Assembly: GCF_910578695.1 (NCBI RefSeq)
Contig: NZ_CAJTQJ010000001.1
Coordinates: 62,001 to 126,000 of the forward strand
From: an uncultured Brachyspira sp.
GTDB taxonomy: Bacteria > Spirochaetota > Brachyspiria > Brachyspirales > Brachyspiraceae
Length of the DNA: 64,000 nt
Direction of reading: 5' to 3'
The first letter of the stretch is position 1; every line of letters starts with the position of its first letter. Positions 1 to 8,782 of this stretch are shown piece after piece. A model generated the notes under the pieces. It was not told where the DNA came from, did no database searches, and was given only the letters and a program-made list of their open reading frames with translations. A program made the position numbers and the translations under genes.

Positions 1-1692
1 GGAACAATATACGGATTCGGACATATTACCCGTATGAAATTTATATCAGAGAGATTGAAAGAATATTATAATTTTATATTTTCTTCTATCAACAACAATA
101 GTGCATTATTTAAAGATAATACTATAAAAACCTGTAAATATGCTGAAATAAAAAATTTAAATCCGTATTTGATAATAGTAGACAGCAGGGAAGTAGAATC
201 AAAATATATAATAGAATTAAAAAAAATAAGCTGTGTTATAATAATAGATAGTGCAGGCAATGAGAGGTATTTTGCTGATATAGTTATAGAAATGCTTCCG
301 AATTTGGATAATTCTAAAGAGGTTAATATAAAGCCTTTTATAACTACCATACTGAATTCTAATATAAAGCCTAAATATGATTCTGATGCCCCTATTTTAC
401 TTTATTTGGGTTTTAATAATGAACTTAAAGATAAAGCTCTTGAAATCATAAGCAAAATAAAAGATAAAAATTTTGTTTTGATAGATGAAGAAAAAGAAAG
501 CGAATATGATAATATAATCTATAAAAGTTTCAGCAAAGATATATTTATAAATCCTTATAGTGCTGTTATAACATATTTCGGACTTACTGCTTTTGAATGC
601 TTAGAATCTTCAATACCTGTTATTTTGCTTTCACCTACAAAATATCATAATGATTTGGGAGAAAGTCAAAAGGAATTGTTTTTTAATTTAGGATTTTTTA
701 AGGATATAGATACTGATTTAGCTGTATTAAAATTAAAGGAATTTCTATTTAATGATAGTATGGCTTCCTCTTCCTATAGAAAAAAAGGCATAATGATTAA
801 TACAGAAAAATCTTTAGAGCGTATAAAAATAATAATAGATAATATTAAAGATTTTAAAAATATAAAATGTCCTTTTTGCAGGAACTCAAATATAGAAATG
901 AAAAATAGAAATTTAGAATCTAATTTGTATAAGTGTAAGAAATGCAGTACTTTATTTAGAAAATATTTTCTTCCTCCATTTACAGATTATTCATCAAAAT
1001 ATTTTATAGAAGATTATAAGAATCAGTACGGCAAAACTTATGAGGAGGACAGCAGTAATTTAAGTGCTTTAGCTAAAAGAAGACTTGAAAAAATAAAAAA
1101 AATAAAGCCTTATGGAAAAATACTTGATATAGGAAGTGCTATGGGTTTTTTTCTTAAAGAGGCAAGAGAATACGGATATGAAACGGAAGGAATAGAAATA
1201 AGCGAATATGCTTCAGATTACTGCATTAATACTCTTAATCTTAATGTTCATAATTGTTCTTTGCTTGATTTTAATTATAAAGAAAAAGAGTATGATATAA
1301 TAACTGCTTGGTATGTTGCAGAGCATATATATAATTTTGAAGATATTTTAGAGCGTATAATATATTCTCTTAAAGATGAAGGCATTTTAGCTTTTGCTAC
1401 TCCTAATGGAAACGGACTTAGCGGCAGATTTAATAAAAACTATTTTTCTATAGTGCCTTCAGATCATGCATTTGAAGCTAATCCAAAATCTTTAAATATA
1501 CTTATGTCTAAATATTCATTAAAATGCATAAATTTAGAAAATCAAAGCATTTATTATAATAGATTCTGCGATATATTCGGCTTTAATTTCATAAGAAAAA
1601 GCAGTATTTTATGCAAAATATACAATTCAGCAGCCAAAAATAACAATCTGGGAGATACATTTGAATGCATATACAGTAAATCTTCTAATTAA
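1..1692 (+). CDS. PseG-like glycosyltransferase-fold / methyltransferase fusion protein, 5' partial
   Basis: The reading frame is open to the first base of the window, so the gene begins upstream. The ATG at 34 is probably internal, because the preceding in-frame codons encode GFGHITR, which matches the GxGHxxR motif at the start of PseG/MurG-type sugar-nucleotide enzymes. The first ~270 residues look like a GT-B-like fold: an acceptor region around IIDSAGNE, and FGLTAFECLESSIPVILL, which resembles the nucleotide-sugar site. A zinc-ribbon follows (CPFC...CKKC, near residues 281-309), then a class I SAM methyltransferase domain (KILDIGSAMGFFL near residue 361 and the ITAWYVAEHI motif). It probably acts in surface glycan or flagellin sugar biosynthesis. 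The fusion of the two activities is read from the sequence; the substrate is unknown. A decayed-looking, GC-richer stretch follows the stop codon. Confidence 0.75.
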   Translation, partial: GTIYGFGHITRMKFISERLKEYYNFIFSSINNNSALFKDNTIKTCKYAEIKNLNPYLIIVDSREVESKYIIELKKISCVIIIDSAGNERYFADIVIEMLPNLDNSKEVNIKPFITTILNSNIKPKYDSDAPILLYLGFNNELKDKALEIISKIKDKNFVLIDEEKESEYDNIIYKSFSKDIFINPYSAVITYFGLTAFECLESSIPVILLSPTKYHNDLGESQKELFFNLGFFKDIDTDLAVLKLKEFLFNDSMASSSYRKKGIMINTEKSLERIKIIIDNIKDFKNIKCPFCRNSNIEMKNRNLESNLYKCKKCSTLFRKYFLPPFTDYSSKYFIEDYKNQYGKTYEEDSSNLSALAKRRLEKIKKIKPYGKILDIGSAMGFFLKEAREYGYETEGIEISEYASDYCINTLNLNVHNCSLLDFNYKEKEYDIITAWYVAEHIYNFEDILERIIYSLKDEGILAFATPNGNGLSGRFNKNYFSIVPSDHAFEANPKSLNILMSKYSLKCINLENQSIYYNRFCDIFGFNFIRKSSILCKIYNSAAKNNNLGDTFECIYSKSSN

Positions 1693-1943
1693 GAATATAA
1701 TTAATTACTTATTATTGCCGCTACTGTGTGCCGACGAAGTCCGCTACGGTGTTGGTAGGCATCGCTTTAACTACATCGATAATAAATTATCTATGTGCTT
1801 CGGCTCGCTTTTTTATTATTATTTTCAAACTTTTATATATCAAATCATAATAATAATATTTTTACCAACATATTATGTTAATTGTTTTAATATATAAATA
1901 TGATTTTTAATTTTATTTTAAAGAAAATAGAAAGGAAATAATT

Positions 1944-2558
1944 ATGAAAAAAATATTTTTAATTATATGTTTAATTATTATTTTTATAATATCTTGTAAA
2001 AGTGCACCTGTAGCTACAGGACCTGAAAAAGGTGCAGGATTTCAGACAACAGAAGGTAATAATCAGACTACTAAGAGCTTGAATCTGCCTGACGGAGCTA
2101 GTATAAGAGAAACTCCAAGAGGAAAAGTATTAGTTTTGTATGATCCTAAATCCAAAACAGATATTGGAAAAAAAGGAGATACATACGAGGTAAAATTTGC
2201 ATTTGATAATACATTAGAGATAGGAAGCTATAAGGAAGCATATAATTTAGTACATCAGATAATAAATAATAATCCTGATATAAGAATAATGGTAGAAGGT
2301 AATTCAAGTAAAGACGGTCCTGCTTTGTACAATTACGGATTATCTCAAAGAAGATCTGATAAAAGTTTCAACTATATAATAAAATTGGGAGCGGAAAACA
2401 GCAAATTATTAAAAAATGCATTCGGCGAGGCTTTGCCTGAATATCCTACTCTTAAAGAAAATAGAAGAAGCGAATTTATTATCATAATGGACGAAGAGGA
2501 TTTGAAAAAATATAACGATTTTGCTAAAACTGTCGACATTAATAAAGAAACAAATTAA
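1944..2558 (+). CDS. OmpA-like lipoprotein (first of a tandem pair)
   Basis: 204 residues. An N-terminal hydrophobic signal ends in a spirochaete-type lipobox (IISC, Cys at about residue 18), so it is predicted to be an acylated envelope lipoprotein. A short linker leads to a C-terminal OmpA-like domain from about residue 75, with the pattern YNYGLSQRRS that corresponds to the family's YNxxLSxRRA helix. The usual Asp of the HTD/YTD motif, which contacts diaminopimelate in OmpA proteins, is replaced here (GNSSKDG). A good ribosome binding site (AAAGGAA) lies 8 bases before the ATG. The next gene starts 22 bases after the stop and encodes a paralogue, so the two are probably cotranscribed. The role is likely envelope attachment; the ligand is unknown. 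Confidence 0.8.
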   Translation: MKKIFLIICLIIIFIISCKSAPVATGPEKGAGFQTTEGNNQTTKSLNLPDGASIRETPRGKVLVLYDPKSKTDIGKKGDTYEVKFAFDNTLEIGSYKEAYNLVHQIINNNPDIRIMVEGNSSKDGPALYNYGLSQRRSDKSFNYIIKLGAENSKLLKNAFGEALPEYPTLKENRRSEFIIIMDEEDLKKYNDFAKTVDINKETN

Positions 2559-2580
2559 TGCTGAGGTTTTAAGTAAAATA

Positions 2581-3189
2581 ATGAAAAAACTTTTATTTAT
2601 TTTTAGTTTATTGATATTTGTAATGGCATGTAAAACTACTCCTAAAAGCACTGTTCCTGAAGATGTAGTTATAGCAGATGAGCCTATCTCTGCAGAAGAA
2701 AATATTAAAACAGAAGTTTCTGAAAATAAAAAGCTTTATATTCTTCCTGATAATACTTCTATAAGATATACTGACAGAGGAAAAATATTAGAAACTACTC
2801 CTAAAATAATATTTAAATTTGTAGAAACTAATATGCCACCTACTGCAGATATATCTTTTGCACAGGTTATAGAGTTCTTGGAAAAAAATCCTAATGTAAA
2901 TATTGTTTTGGAAGCTCATACCAGCAATAGAGGAAAGGCTTATCCTTATAATTATAATTTATCTGTTGTAAGGGCTAAAAACGGAAGGAATTATTTATTA
3001 AATAAAGGAGTTTCTCCGCAAAGAGTTATAGAAAGCCCTTTAGGAGAAGCTGCCCCAGAATATCCTACTCAAGATGAACTTAGGAGATATGAATTTGTTA
3101 TTATAGGAAATAATGATGATATGGTAAAGTATAATACATATATTTCTGGTTTGGATGTAAGAAAGGAAACTACATATCAGAAGAATTAA
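2581..3189 (+). CDS. OmpA-like lipoprotein (second of a tandem pair)
   Basis: 202 residues from the ATG at 2581. This start is chosen because it gives a proper lipoprotein signal (lipobox VMAC) and is preceded by GAGG. A longer frame from an upstream TTG would bury the signal peptide. The C-terminal half is OmpA-like: VVLEAHTSNRGKA, YNYNLSVVRAKNG and a final block beginning EYPT. It aligns with the upstream gene along the whole domain, including the shared EYPT...RR.EF.II and the closing KET, which indicates tandem duplication. The peptidoglycan-contacting Asp is again missing (HTS instead of HTD), while the Arg of the LSxxRA helix is present. A rho-independent terminator follows the gene. 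Confidence 0.8.
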   Translation: MKKLLFIFSLLIFVMACKTTPKSTVPEDVVIADEPISAEENIKTEVSENKKLYILPDNTSIRYTDRGKILETTPKIIFKFVETNMPPTADISFAQVIEFLEKNPNVNIVLEAHTSNRGKAYPYNYNLSVVRAKNGRNYLLNKGVSPQRVIESPLGEAAPEYPTQDELRRYEFVIIGNNDDMVKYNTYISGLDVRKETTYQKN

Positions 3190-3207
3190 TTTTTTTTATA
3201 AAAATTT

Positions 3208-3250
3208 AAATCTTATTTATTATTTTAATATTGAATAAGATTTTTATTAT
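3208..3250 (+). terminator. rho-independent terminator after the OmpA-like pair
   Basis: A 10-bp perfect stem (AAATCTTATT with AATAAGATTT, 3208-3217 and 3234-3243) encloses a 16-base loop and is followed by a T-rich tract on the plus strand. Confidence 0.65.
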
Positions 3251-3273
3251 AAACTTCAAGGAAATTTTTATCT

Positions 3274-4356
3274 ATGAGAAATGTAATATTATGCATTTTA
3301 TTATCTATTATTTTGATTAATTATAAAGCTTTTTCAGAAAGTGCTGATGAATATGAAAAGACTTTTAAATACGGTACTCCTACCCAAAAAATAGCTGCTA
3401 TATCAAAAATAAAAAGAACAAAAAATGAAGCTGATATTTTAATGATTGCAAATCATTATCCTGAAGAGATGAATAATAGAGTAAAAAGCGAGATTATAAA
3501 TTTCTTTAAGCAGAATAAAAATGATAATGCAAAAATAATAATAGAATATGCTATTAAAGATGAAAATGACAGCGTAAGAAAAGATGCTTATTATTTATGC
3601 TCTATTTATCCTGATATTCAATATGAAGCTCCTATAATGGCAGAGATTACGAATGCATCAGGGCTTGTATTAGATAGTATGATAAATGCTTTAGGGGCTA
3701 TAAAATCTGAGGCTGCTGCTGATTATTTATTAGAGCAGTATGCAGATAATACTATAGGATCATCTACAAAAGTTGAAATATTAAGATATTTTAGCGAAAC
3801 TAAAAACCCTAAAGGCGAAGATATATGCAGGAATGCTGCACAGAATACGGGAGAACCTGCTTTAGTTCGTTATATGGGAGTTGTGGCTTTGGGGGCTTAT
3901 CCCAGCGATGAAAATTATAATATACTTCAAAAACTACTTGCCGAAGATTTGCCTGAAGTTACTGCCAGAGTAATATACATACTTCCTAATTACAGTGCTT
4001 ATGGAGATGTAAAAAAAGATATAATAGAAGCGGCTAAAAATGACAGCGATTCTGTAAGGCTTTATGCTATTAAGGCTTTAAATGATTATAAATATGAGGC
4101 TGAAATAGAGGAGCTTCTTCTTTATAGACTTAAAAATGATAATTCAGAAGCAATCACCATAGAAATACTTAATTTATATAAGGAATCTGCACCGACAGGA
4201 AATATGTATGAAGCAATAAAAAAATTAGCCGATTCATCTGCAAGCGAGAAAATAAAAAAACTTGCTAAATCTGTTATAGGCGAAGATAAAAATGATTCCG
4301 ATAATACTGATGACAGTATAGAAAAATCTCTTACGGGAATGGATGCAGGAAAGTAA
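3274..4356 (+). CDS. secreted HEAT-repeat protein
   Basis: 360 residues with an N-terminal signal peptide of about 20 residues (hydrophobic core followed by AFSES), so it is probably periplasmic. The rest is a run of roughly 30-residue alpha-helical hairpins of HEAT type, visible as recurring A...KI, SVRKDAYY, VRYMGVVALG and SVRLYAIKAL motifs from about residue 25 to 320. An acidic, serine-rich tail closes the protein. HEAT arrays normally act as protein-binding scaffolds; no catalytic motif is visible. It has its own ribosome binding site (AAGGA) and stands between the terminator of the lipoprotein pair and a convergent gene. The specific function is unknown. Confidence 0.75.
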   Translation: MRNVILCILLSIILINYKAFSESADEYEKTFKYGTPTQKIAAISKIKRTKNEADILMIANHYPEEMNNRVKSEIINFFKQNKNDNAKIIIEYAIKDENDSVRKDAYYLCSIYPDIQYEAPIMAEITNASGLVLDSMINALGAIKSEAAADYLLEQYADNTIGSSTKVEILRYFSETKNPKGEDICRNAAQNTGEPALVRYMGVVALGAYPSDENYNILQKLLAEDLPEVTARVIYILPNYSAYGDVKKDIIEAAKNDSDSVRLYAIKALNDYKYEAEIEELLLYRLKNDNSEAITIEILNLYKESAPTGNMYEAIKKLADSSASEKIKKLAKSVIGEDKNDSDNTDDSIEKSLTGMDAGK

Positions 4357-4511
4357 TACAATATATCTATTTATTATTTTTATAATTCATAAATAAAAAT
4401 TAAACAATACAGTATTTTAATAAAAAAGAACTGCATATATTTTTTATAATTTAATCAAAGCTAAAAAGCAATTTAAGTATTAAATACATTATATAATTTT
4501 TTTATTATACT

Positions 4512-5483
4512 TTAATTAGGGTTATTAAATCTTCCGTTATTTATCAAACTTGATATTATATGATTTTTTGATTTATCTTTAGCTTCTAATATTTCATTAA
4601 CATCATTGATAAAATCCTGAAACTGTCTGTTATCGCAAAGTTTATGCATAGTATCTATATCTAAATAATTTCTTTTTTCGGCAGAAAATAATATCTCAGA
4701 ATCTTCGGGATTATCATAGTTTAATTTTATTATTCCTACTCCGAAAGACTGATTTAATCTTTTTATTTCTTCCATTAATTCATAATCACTTTCATCTATT
4801 TCCATAGCAACAAGCCAAGCCTCATTAGCCCAGCCTGAATTTGATAATGCCTGAAAATAATACTCTGTTAAACTTCCAAGTGTAAGTTTTAATTTTAATT
4901 CATAAGCATAAATCTCTGTAGTTGCTAAATTTATATGATTAAATAATTCCAAAACTGATTTATTAATATAATCTTTGAATGTAACAGCAGCTATATCAGG
5001 AGTTCCCCATTTCATTTTGCCTTTTAAGCTAACATTTGTAGCATTAGCATTTATAGTTTTAGAATATATTTTCATTGAATATAAATATTTTGTAAGAGGT
5101 GCATGCAAATCTTCTTCTAATATTTTTTTATTTGTCATTGTACTATTAACAATTTCATCTGTATCTTCTTCTTCACTTAAATTATTAATTTCATTTATTA
5201 AATTCTGATTAGAGTTATTTATTTTATCTTTTAGGAAAAATTTTCCTCTGCCAACTTTAACAAATATTGTAGTATCTGGATTATATTTTATATCCATATA
5301 TATACTAGAACTTAAACTATAACTAGGTGTTTTGCTCATTTGAAAATTTGCATTCTTTTTCTTGCCTGTTTCTTCTATTTCCTTATCATAATTAAGCTCG
5401 CAAGCCTTTTTCCATATTTCATTTAAATTCATAGGAACATCGCTTTGCTCCAAAACTTTTTTTGCCGCTTCATAATATGTCAT
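4512..5483 (-). CDS. HrgA-like protein: HARE-HTH domain plus PD-(D/E)XK-like C-terminal domain
   Basis: 323 residues. The N-terminal ~70 residues match the HARE-HTH winged helix (TYYEAAKKVLEQ...MNLNEIWKKA, then SLSSSIYMDI and a VGRGKFFL turn). This DNA-binding module is found in chromatin proteins and in restriction-linked proteins such as HrgA. An acidic linker follows. The C-terminal half begins EEDLHAPLTKYLY and contains GTPDIAAV followed by AYELKLKL, which fits a D-x(n)-E-x-K nuclease core. A restriction or DNA-binding role is inferred. No methyltransferase or partner restriction gene is adjacent, so it stands alone as in HrgA loci. The start has GGAG eight bases upstream. It converges with the HEAT-repeat gene. 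Confidence 0.65.
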   Translation of the reverse strand: MTYYEAAKKVLEQSDVPMNLNEIWKKACELNYDKEIEETGKKKNANFQMSKTPSYSLSSSIYMDIKYNPDTTIFVKVGRGKFFLKDKINNSNQNLINEINNLSEEEDTDEIVNSTMTNKKILEEDLHAPLTKYLYSMKIYSKTINANATNVSLKGKMKWGTPDIAAVTFKDYINKSVLELFNHINLATTEIYAYELKLKLTLGSLTEYYFQALSNSGWANEAWLVAMEIDESDYELMEEIKRLNQSFGVGIIKLNYDNPEDSEILFSAEKRNYLDIDTMHKLCDNRQFQDFINDVNEILEAKDKSKNHIISSLINNGRFNNPN

Positions 5484-5607
5484 AACTCACTCCTAAAACT
5501 TTATAACTAAATAATAAACTATTTCTATAAAAAAATACAGACAAAAAATTAAAATTAAAAAATATTGTTATATATAAGCATCAAAACTTCTATATAATAA
5601 TTTTGAT

Positions 5608-5636
5608 TTGATATATATACATTTAAATGATATAAT
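5608..5636 (+). promoter_or_regulatory. sigma-70-type promoter for thymidine kinase
   Basis: TTGATA at 5608-5613 and TATAAT at 5631-5636 with a 17-bp spacer, about 30 bp before the thymidine kinase start. Confidence 0.55.
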
Positions 5637-5667
5637 ATTCTAATTCACTTAAAAATATTGGAATTTT

Positions 5668-6261
5668 ATGAATCATCTAATTACAGGTCCTATGTTTGCA
5701 GGAAAATCAAAATATTTAATTAAAACATTAGATTATCTTTTGATGGAAAATAAAGATATAAAAATATTATTCATATATCCTAAAATTTCTTTCAGAGGAT
5801 ATTTCTGCCGAGATAAAAATGTTTACTTAGATAAAAGAATAGATATAATAACAGAAGAAGAAATTGAAAATAATATTGGAATAGATATAGAAAATATTTA
5901 TAATTATATTTCAAAATATGATATTATAGGAATAGATGAATTTTGTTTTTTTAATGATGCTGAAATTTTTATATCTCTTATAAAAATATGCAGTAAAAAA
6001 AACCGCAGTATTAATTTCTTTATAGCTTCTTTAGATATGGATTATAAAAGAAATTATTGGGAAACTGTATCTGCATTAATCGAAGAAGATTTGATTGATG
6101 TTCATACTAAAGTTTTCGGAAAATGCGGCTGCGGAAGAAAAGGCATATATTCAAAGAGAATAATTAAAGACATTGACAGAGTTGTAATTGGAGATGATAT
6201 ATATAAATGTGTCTGCAGATATTGTTATGAGGGAGAAGATGAAGTTAAATTAAACTTATAA
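5668..6261 (+). CDS. tdk: thymidine kinase (TK1 type)
   Basis: 197 residues, the usual length for bacterial TK1-type enzymes, which phosphorylate thymidine with ATP in the dTTP salvage pathway. The P-loop GPMFAGKS is at residues 7-14. The Walker B/catalytic segment is IDEFCFF, whose Glu is the expected base. The C-terminal lasso/zinc ribbon has CGCG and CRYC as the four cysteine ligands. The sequence is divergent between these motifs, with a shortened middle. A GGA motif lies six bases before the ATG, and a promoter with consensus spacing is just upstream. The M55 peptidase gene follows after 45 bases and may be cotranscribed. Confidence 0.85.
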   Translation: MNHLITGPMFAGKSKYLIKTLDYLLMENKDIKILFIYPKISFRGYFCRDKNVYLDKRIDIITEEEIENNIGIDIENIYNYISKYDIIGIDEFCFFNDAEIFISLIKICSKKNRSINFFIASLDMDYKRNYWETVSALIEEDLIDVHTKVFGKCGCGRKGIYSKRIIKDIDRVVIGDDIYKCVCRYCYEGEDEVKLNL

Positions 6262-6306
6262 AAAATAAATATAATTCTTATCATAAAAATATTAAAGGAA
6301 ATTATA

Positions 6307-7113
6307 ATGAAAGTTTTTATTAGTGCTGATATAGAGGGAATTACTACAACAACAAAATGGGCTGATACAGATGAGGGAAGCTTAACTTATAAAGAAAATG
6401 CTTTGCAGATGACTAAGGAGGTAAAAGCCGCCTGCGAAGGTGCTGCTAATGCTGGGGCTAAAGAAATATTTGTGAAAGATGCTCATGACAGTGCTATGAA
6501 TATAGATCAAACTGCTTTGCCTGAAAATGTGAAAATACATAGAGGCTGGAGCGGAGACCCTTATTCTATGATAGAAGGTATTGATGAGAGTTTTGATGCT
6601 GTAATGTTTATAGGGTATCATAATGCTGCTTCTATAGGAAATAATCCGCTTTCTCATACTATGAATAATAGAAATGTTTATATAAAGCTTAATGAAGTAT
6701 TAGCAAGCGAGTTTATGTTTTTCAGCTATGCAGCATCTTATAGGAAAGTACCTACGGTATTTTTATCAGGAGATAAAGGTTTATGCGAAGAGGCTTTGAA
6801 AATGAATCCTAATCATCCAAACCTAATTACGCTTCCTGTTAAAGAGGGCATAGGGTATTCAACTATTAATTATTCTCCTAATTTGATGATAAAAATGATT
6901 AGAGAAAAAACTAAAGAAGCATTAATGCAGGATTTTAAAGGCAGATTATTGAAGCTTCCTAATCATTTCAAATTGGAAATATACTATAAAGAACATGGCT
7001 ATGCACATAAAGCGTCATTTTACCCTGGAGCAAAAAAAATTAATGATACTTCTGTAATTTTTGAAAATAATGACTATTATGAGGTGCTTAGAGCCTTGAA
7101 ATTTATATTATAA
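6307..7113 (+). CDS. M55 family D-aminopeptidase (DppA-like)
   Basis: 268 residues, typical for family M55. The metal-binding motifs of DppA are present: SADIEG with Asp8 and Glu10, VKDAHD with Asp58 and His60, GYH with His105, and an SGD segment near residue 155. Family members are cytoplasmic zinc aminopeptidases that cleave D-amino-acid dipeptides, and are usually linked to reuse of peptidoglycan peptides. There is no dipeptide transporter beside it, so the substrate is inferred from the family only. The ribosome binding site is AAAGGA eight bases upstream. A strong terminator follows the stop. Confidence 0.85.
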   Translation: MKVFISADIEGITTTTKWADTDEGSLTYKENALQMTKEVKAACEGAANAGAKEIFVKDAHDSAMNIDQTALPENVKIHRGWSGDPYSMIEGIDESFDAVMFIGYHNAASIGNNPLSHTMNNRNVYIKLNEVLASEFMFFSYAASYRKVPTVFLSGDKGLCEEALKMNPNHPNLITLPVKEGIGYSTINYSPNLMIKMIREKTKEALMQDFKGRLLKLPNHFKLEIYYKEHGYAHKASFYPGAKKINDTSVIFENNDYYEVLRALKFIL

Positions 7114-7145
7114 AACAATATAATATAATAATCCGATAACTTATG

Positions 7146-7190
7146 AAAGCTTTCTTAAAAAAGATTTAATTTTTAAGAGGGCTTTTTTAT
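7146..7190 (+). terminator. rho-independent terminator after the M55 peptidase gene
   Basis: A long stem, beginning AAAGCTTTCTTAAAAA and closing with TTTTTAAGAGGGCTTT (with G-U pairs), is followed by a T tract on the plus strand. Confidence 0.7.
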
Positions 7191-7264
7191 TTTATAATAT
7201 ATAAATCTATTTTTTAAATAATAAAGTTAAAGCAGAGTATAATCAAACAGCTGCCATTATTATA

Positions 7265-7567
7265 TTAGATTGAAGATAGTATCTTTTTAGAAGTTTCTGC
7301 AATATTCTCAAGTTAAAATACCTGATATTCCTATAATGGCGATTATAATAGAGTGAATAAATAAAATTTTTATATTTTTATTATAAGGTATAACATAAGC
7401 AGTATAAACTGTAATAGCATAAAGTATAATTTTGAAATTTGTAAATTGAAGCAGAAAACTTTTTACAAAAGAAACATTTTTATAGAATATTCAAAGCAAG
7501 ATATATTATAAATACTTTAATTATAAGATAAAGTTTTTTATAGACTATTTCAAAAATACATAGAATA
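7265..7567 (-). pseudogene. decayed membrane-protein gene with frameshifts
   Basis: This ~500-base stretch has no intact gene, but the minus strand reads as a broken hydrophobic protein. One frame gives IFEIVYKKLYLIIKVF and ends ALNIL-stop near 7483. Shifting by one base continues with YKNVSFVKSFLLQF, then IILYAITVYTAYVIPY and IHSIIIAIIGISGILT, ending in a TGA at 7308. A second shift gives ENIAETSKKILSSI before a stop at 7265. Coding-like hydrophobic composition that continues across two frame changes is the evidence. No start codon is clear and the family is not recognised. The remainder, 7191-7264, shows nothing. Confidence 0.45.
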
Positions 7568-7612
7568 ATTTTTATTTAATTATATAAAAAATACTGATTA
7601 GAAATTTTAATA

Positions 7613-7684
7613 AGCGGGCGAACGGAATCGAACCGTCATCTTTAGATTGGAAGTCTAAGGTAATAACCATTATACGACGCCCGC
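7613..7684 (-). tRNA. tRNA-Gly (anticodon TCC)
   Basis: The minus strand folds as a tRNA. The 7-bp acceptor stem is GCGGGCG with CGCCCGC, the anticodon arm TTAGA-CTTCCAA-TCTAA carries anticodon TCC, and the T-arm is GACGG-TTCGATT-CCGTT. The discriminator base is T, as expected for bacterial tRNA-Gly, and CCA is not encoded. The gene is single, not in a tRNA cluster. Confidence 0.95.
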
Positions 7685-7708
7685 AGAAACTTAATTTTAA
7701 GTGTTAGC

Positions 7709-7736
7709 ATTATAGCATAATAATAAAAAAAAGCAA
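7709..7736 (-). promoter_or_regulatory. promoter of the tRNA-Gly gene
   Basis: On the minus strand, TTGCTT (7731-7736) and TATAAT (7709-7714) are separated by 16 bp, about 25 bp upstream of the mature tRNA end. Confidence 0.5.
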
Positions 7737-7759
7737 TAGTAATTATTATACTTTTTTAT

Positions 7760-8668
7760 TTATATATTAATTAATTTTATGCCATGTTCTTTAGAAAGCT
7801 CTTCATATTTCTTATCACATTCTTCATTGTCGCCTATAGCACTGCTGCAGTTCATCATCACATTTATAGTTTCTGTAACATCTCTATCATTGCAGTATAC
7901 CTCGCAAAACTGCTTTACGCTTTCATATACGCAGTAATCTTTAGCCTCTCCGCATATATATATTTTATCAGCATTTCCTATATCATAAACCCAAGATATA
8001 TCATATTCCTTTGTATATTCTGTACGAACTTCAGGTCTTATAACTCCGTACATCTCGCTAAAATTATCCTGCCCCTTTAATATTTTATTAACATAATTTT
8101 TTCTAGAAGCCTCAAAAAATAAAAGCATATTGGAAAGCTGTTTATCTATAAGCCAGCCGTCAGAGCCATATATACAATGATAGGGCCATATCATTAAATT
8201 CTGACTGTTTTGCTGTTTCAGTTTTTTTATATAATCTATTTGTATATCTTCATCATAAACGGCTATTATTTCATCATTTTCTATCTTTTCTAAAGTTATT
8301 TCTGTAAAAGGAGGTATAGGATTATTATTATAATCTCTCCACATAATAGAGTGAAATATAGAATCGTATCTATGAGTATCCAATGTAACATAAATACTTG
8401 AAAGTCTGCTTATATTATCATATATAAATCTTATTATCCTTTTTAAATCATCTGCCGCATTTTTTACAGGTAATGCACCTTTTTCTATATCTATAAAATC
8501 TCTTTGAGGATCAACTATAAGCAAATTAATGCCTTCATCTTTGAAATCTTTTATAATATCGCTGCTGTACTGCTGTGCTAATTTATAAATTTCCTGCTGA
8601 TTTATAGGATTAATTTCTTTTCCTATATAATCTTCATTTACTATTTTTTCATAAGGTATTTCTGACAT
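7760..8668 (-). CDS. isochorismatase-family cysteine hydrolase (nicotinamidase-like)
   Basis: 302 residues, longer than typical nicotinamidases (about 200) because of an N-terminal extension of ~45 residues and inserts. Core motifs are present: LLIVDPQRDFI supplies the catalytic Asp, and YICGEAKDYCV near residues 241-251 carries the catalytic Cys in the same setting as nicotinamidase. DTHRYDSIFH and WPYHCIYGSDG correspond to the metal-binding and substrate-loop regions (xDxH and P.HC..G). The closest functional guess is an amidase for nicotinamide or a related small amide feeding NAD salvage; the substrate is not proven. It stands alone between the tRNA and the Asn/Tyr-rich gene. Confidence 0.75.
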   Translation of the reverse strand: MSEIPYEKIVNEDYIGKEINPINQQEIYKLAQQYSSDIIKDFKDEGINLLIVDPQRDFIDIEKGALPVKNAADDLKRIIRFIYDNISRLSSIYVTLDTHRYDSIFHSIMWRDYNNNPIPPFTEITLEKIENDEIIAVYDEDIQIDYIKKLKQQNSQNLMIWPYHCIYGSDGWLIDKQLSNMLLFFEASRKNYVNKILKGQDNFSEMYGVIRPEVRTEYTKEYDISWVYDIGNADKIYICGEAKDYCVYESVKQFCEVYCNDRDVTETINVMMNCSSAIGDNEECDKKYEELSKEHGIKLINI

Positions 8669-8782
8669 AATAAGTCCTAATTAATTATTTACTAGTAAGC
8701 AGTATACAATTTTTTTTATTTTCAGTAAATAATTAAATCATTAAAATTAAAAAAATATAATATAATGCAGGATTATAAAATA

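Noticed and set aside
1661..1897. 78-codon frame on the plus strand
   Set aside because: It starts inside the methyltransferase gene, has no ribosome binding site, and runs through non-coding AT-rich sequence.
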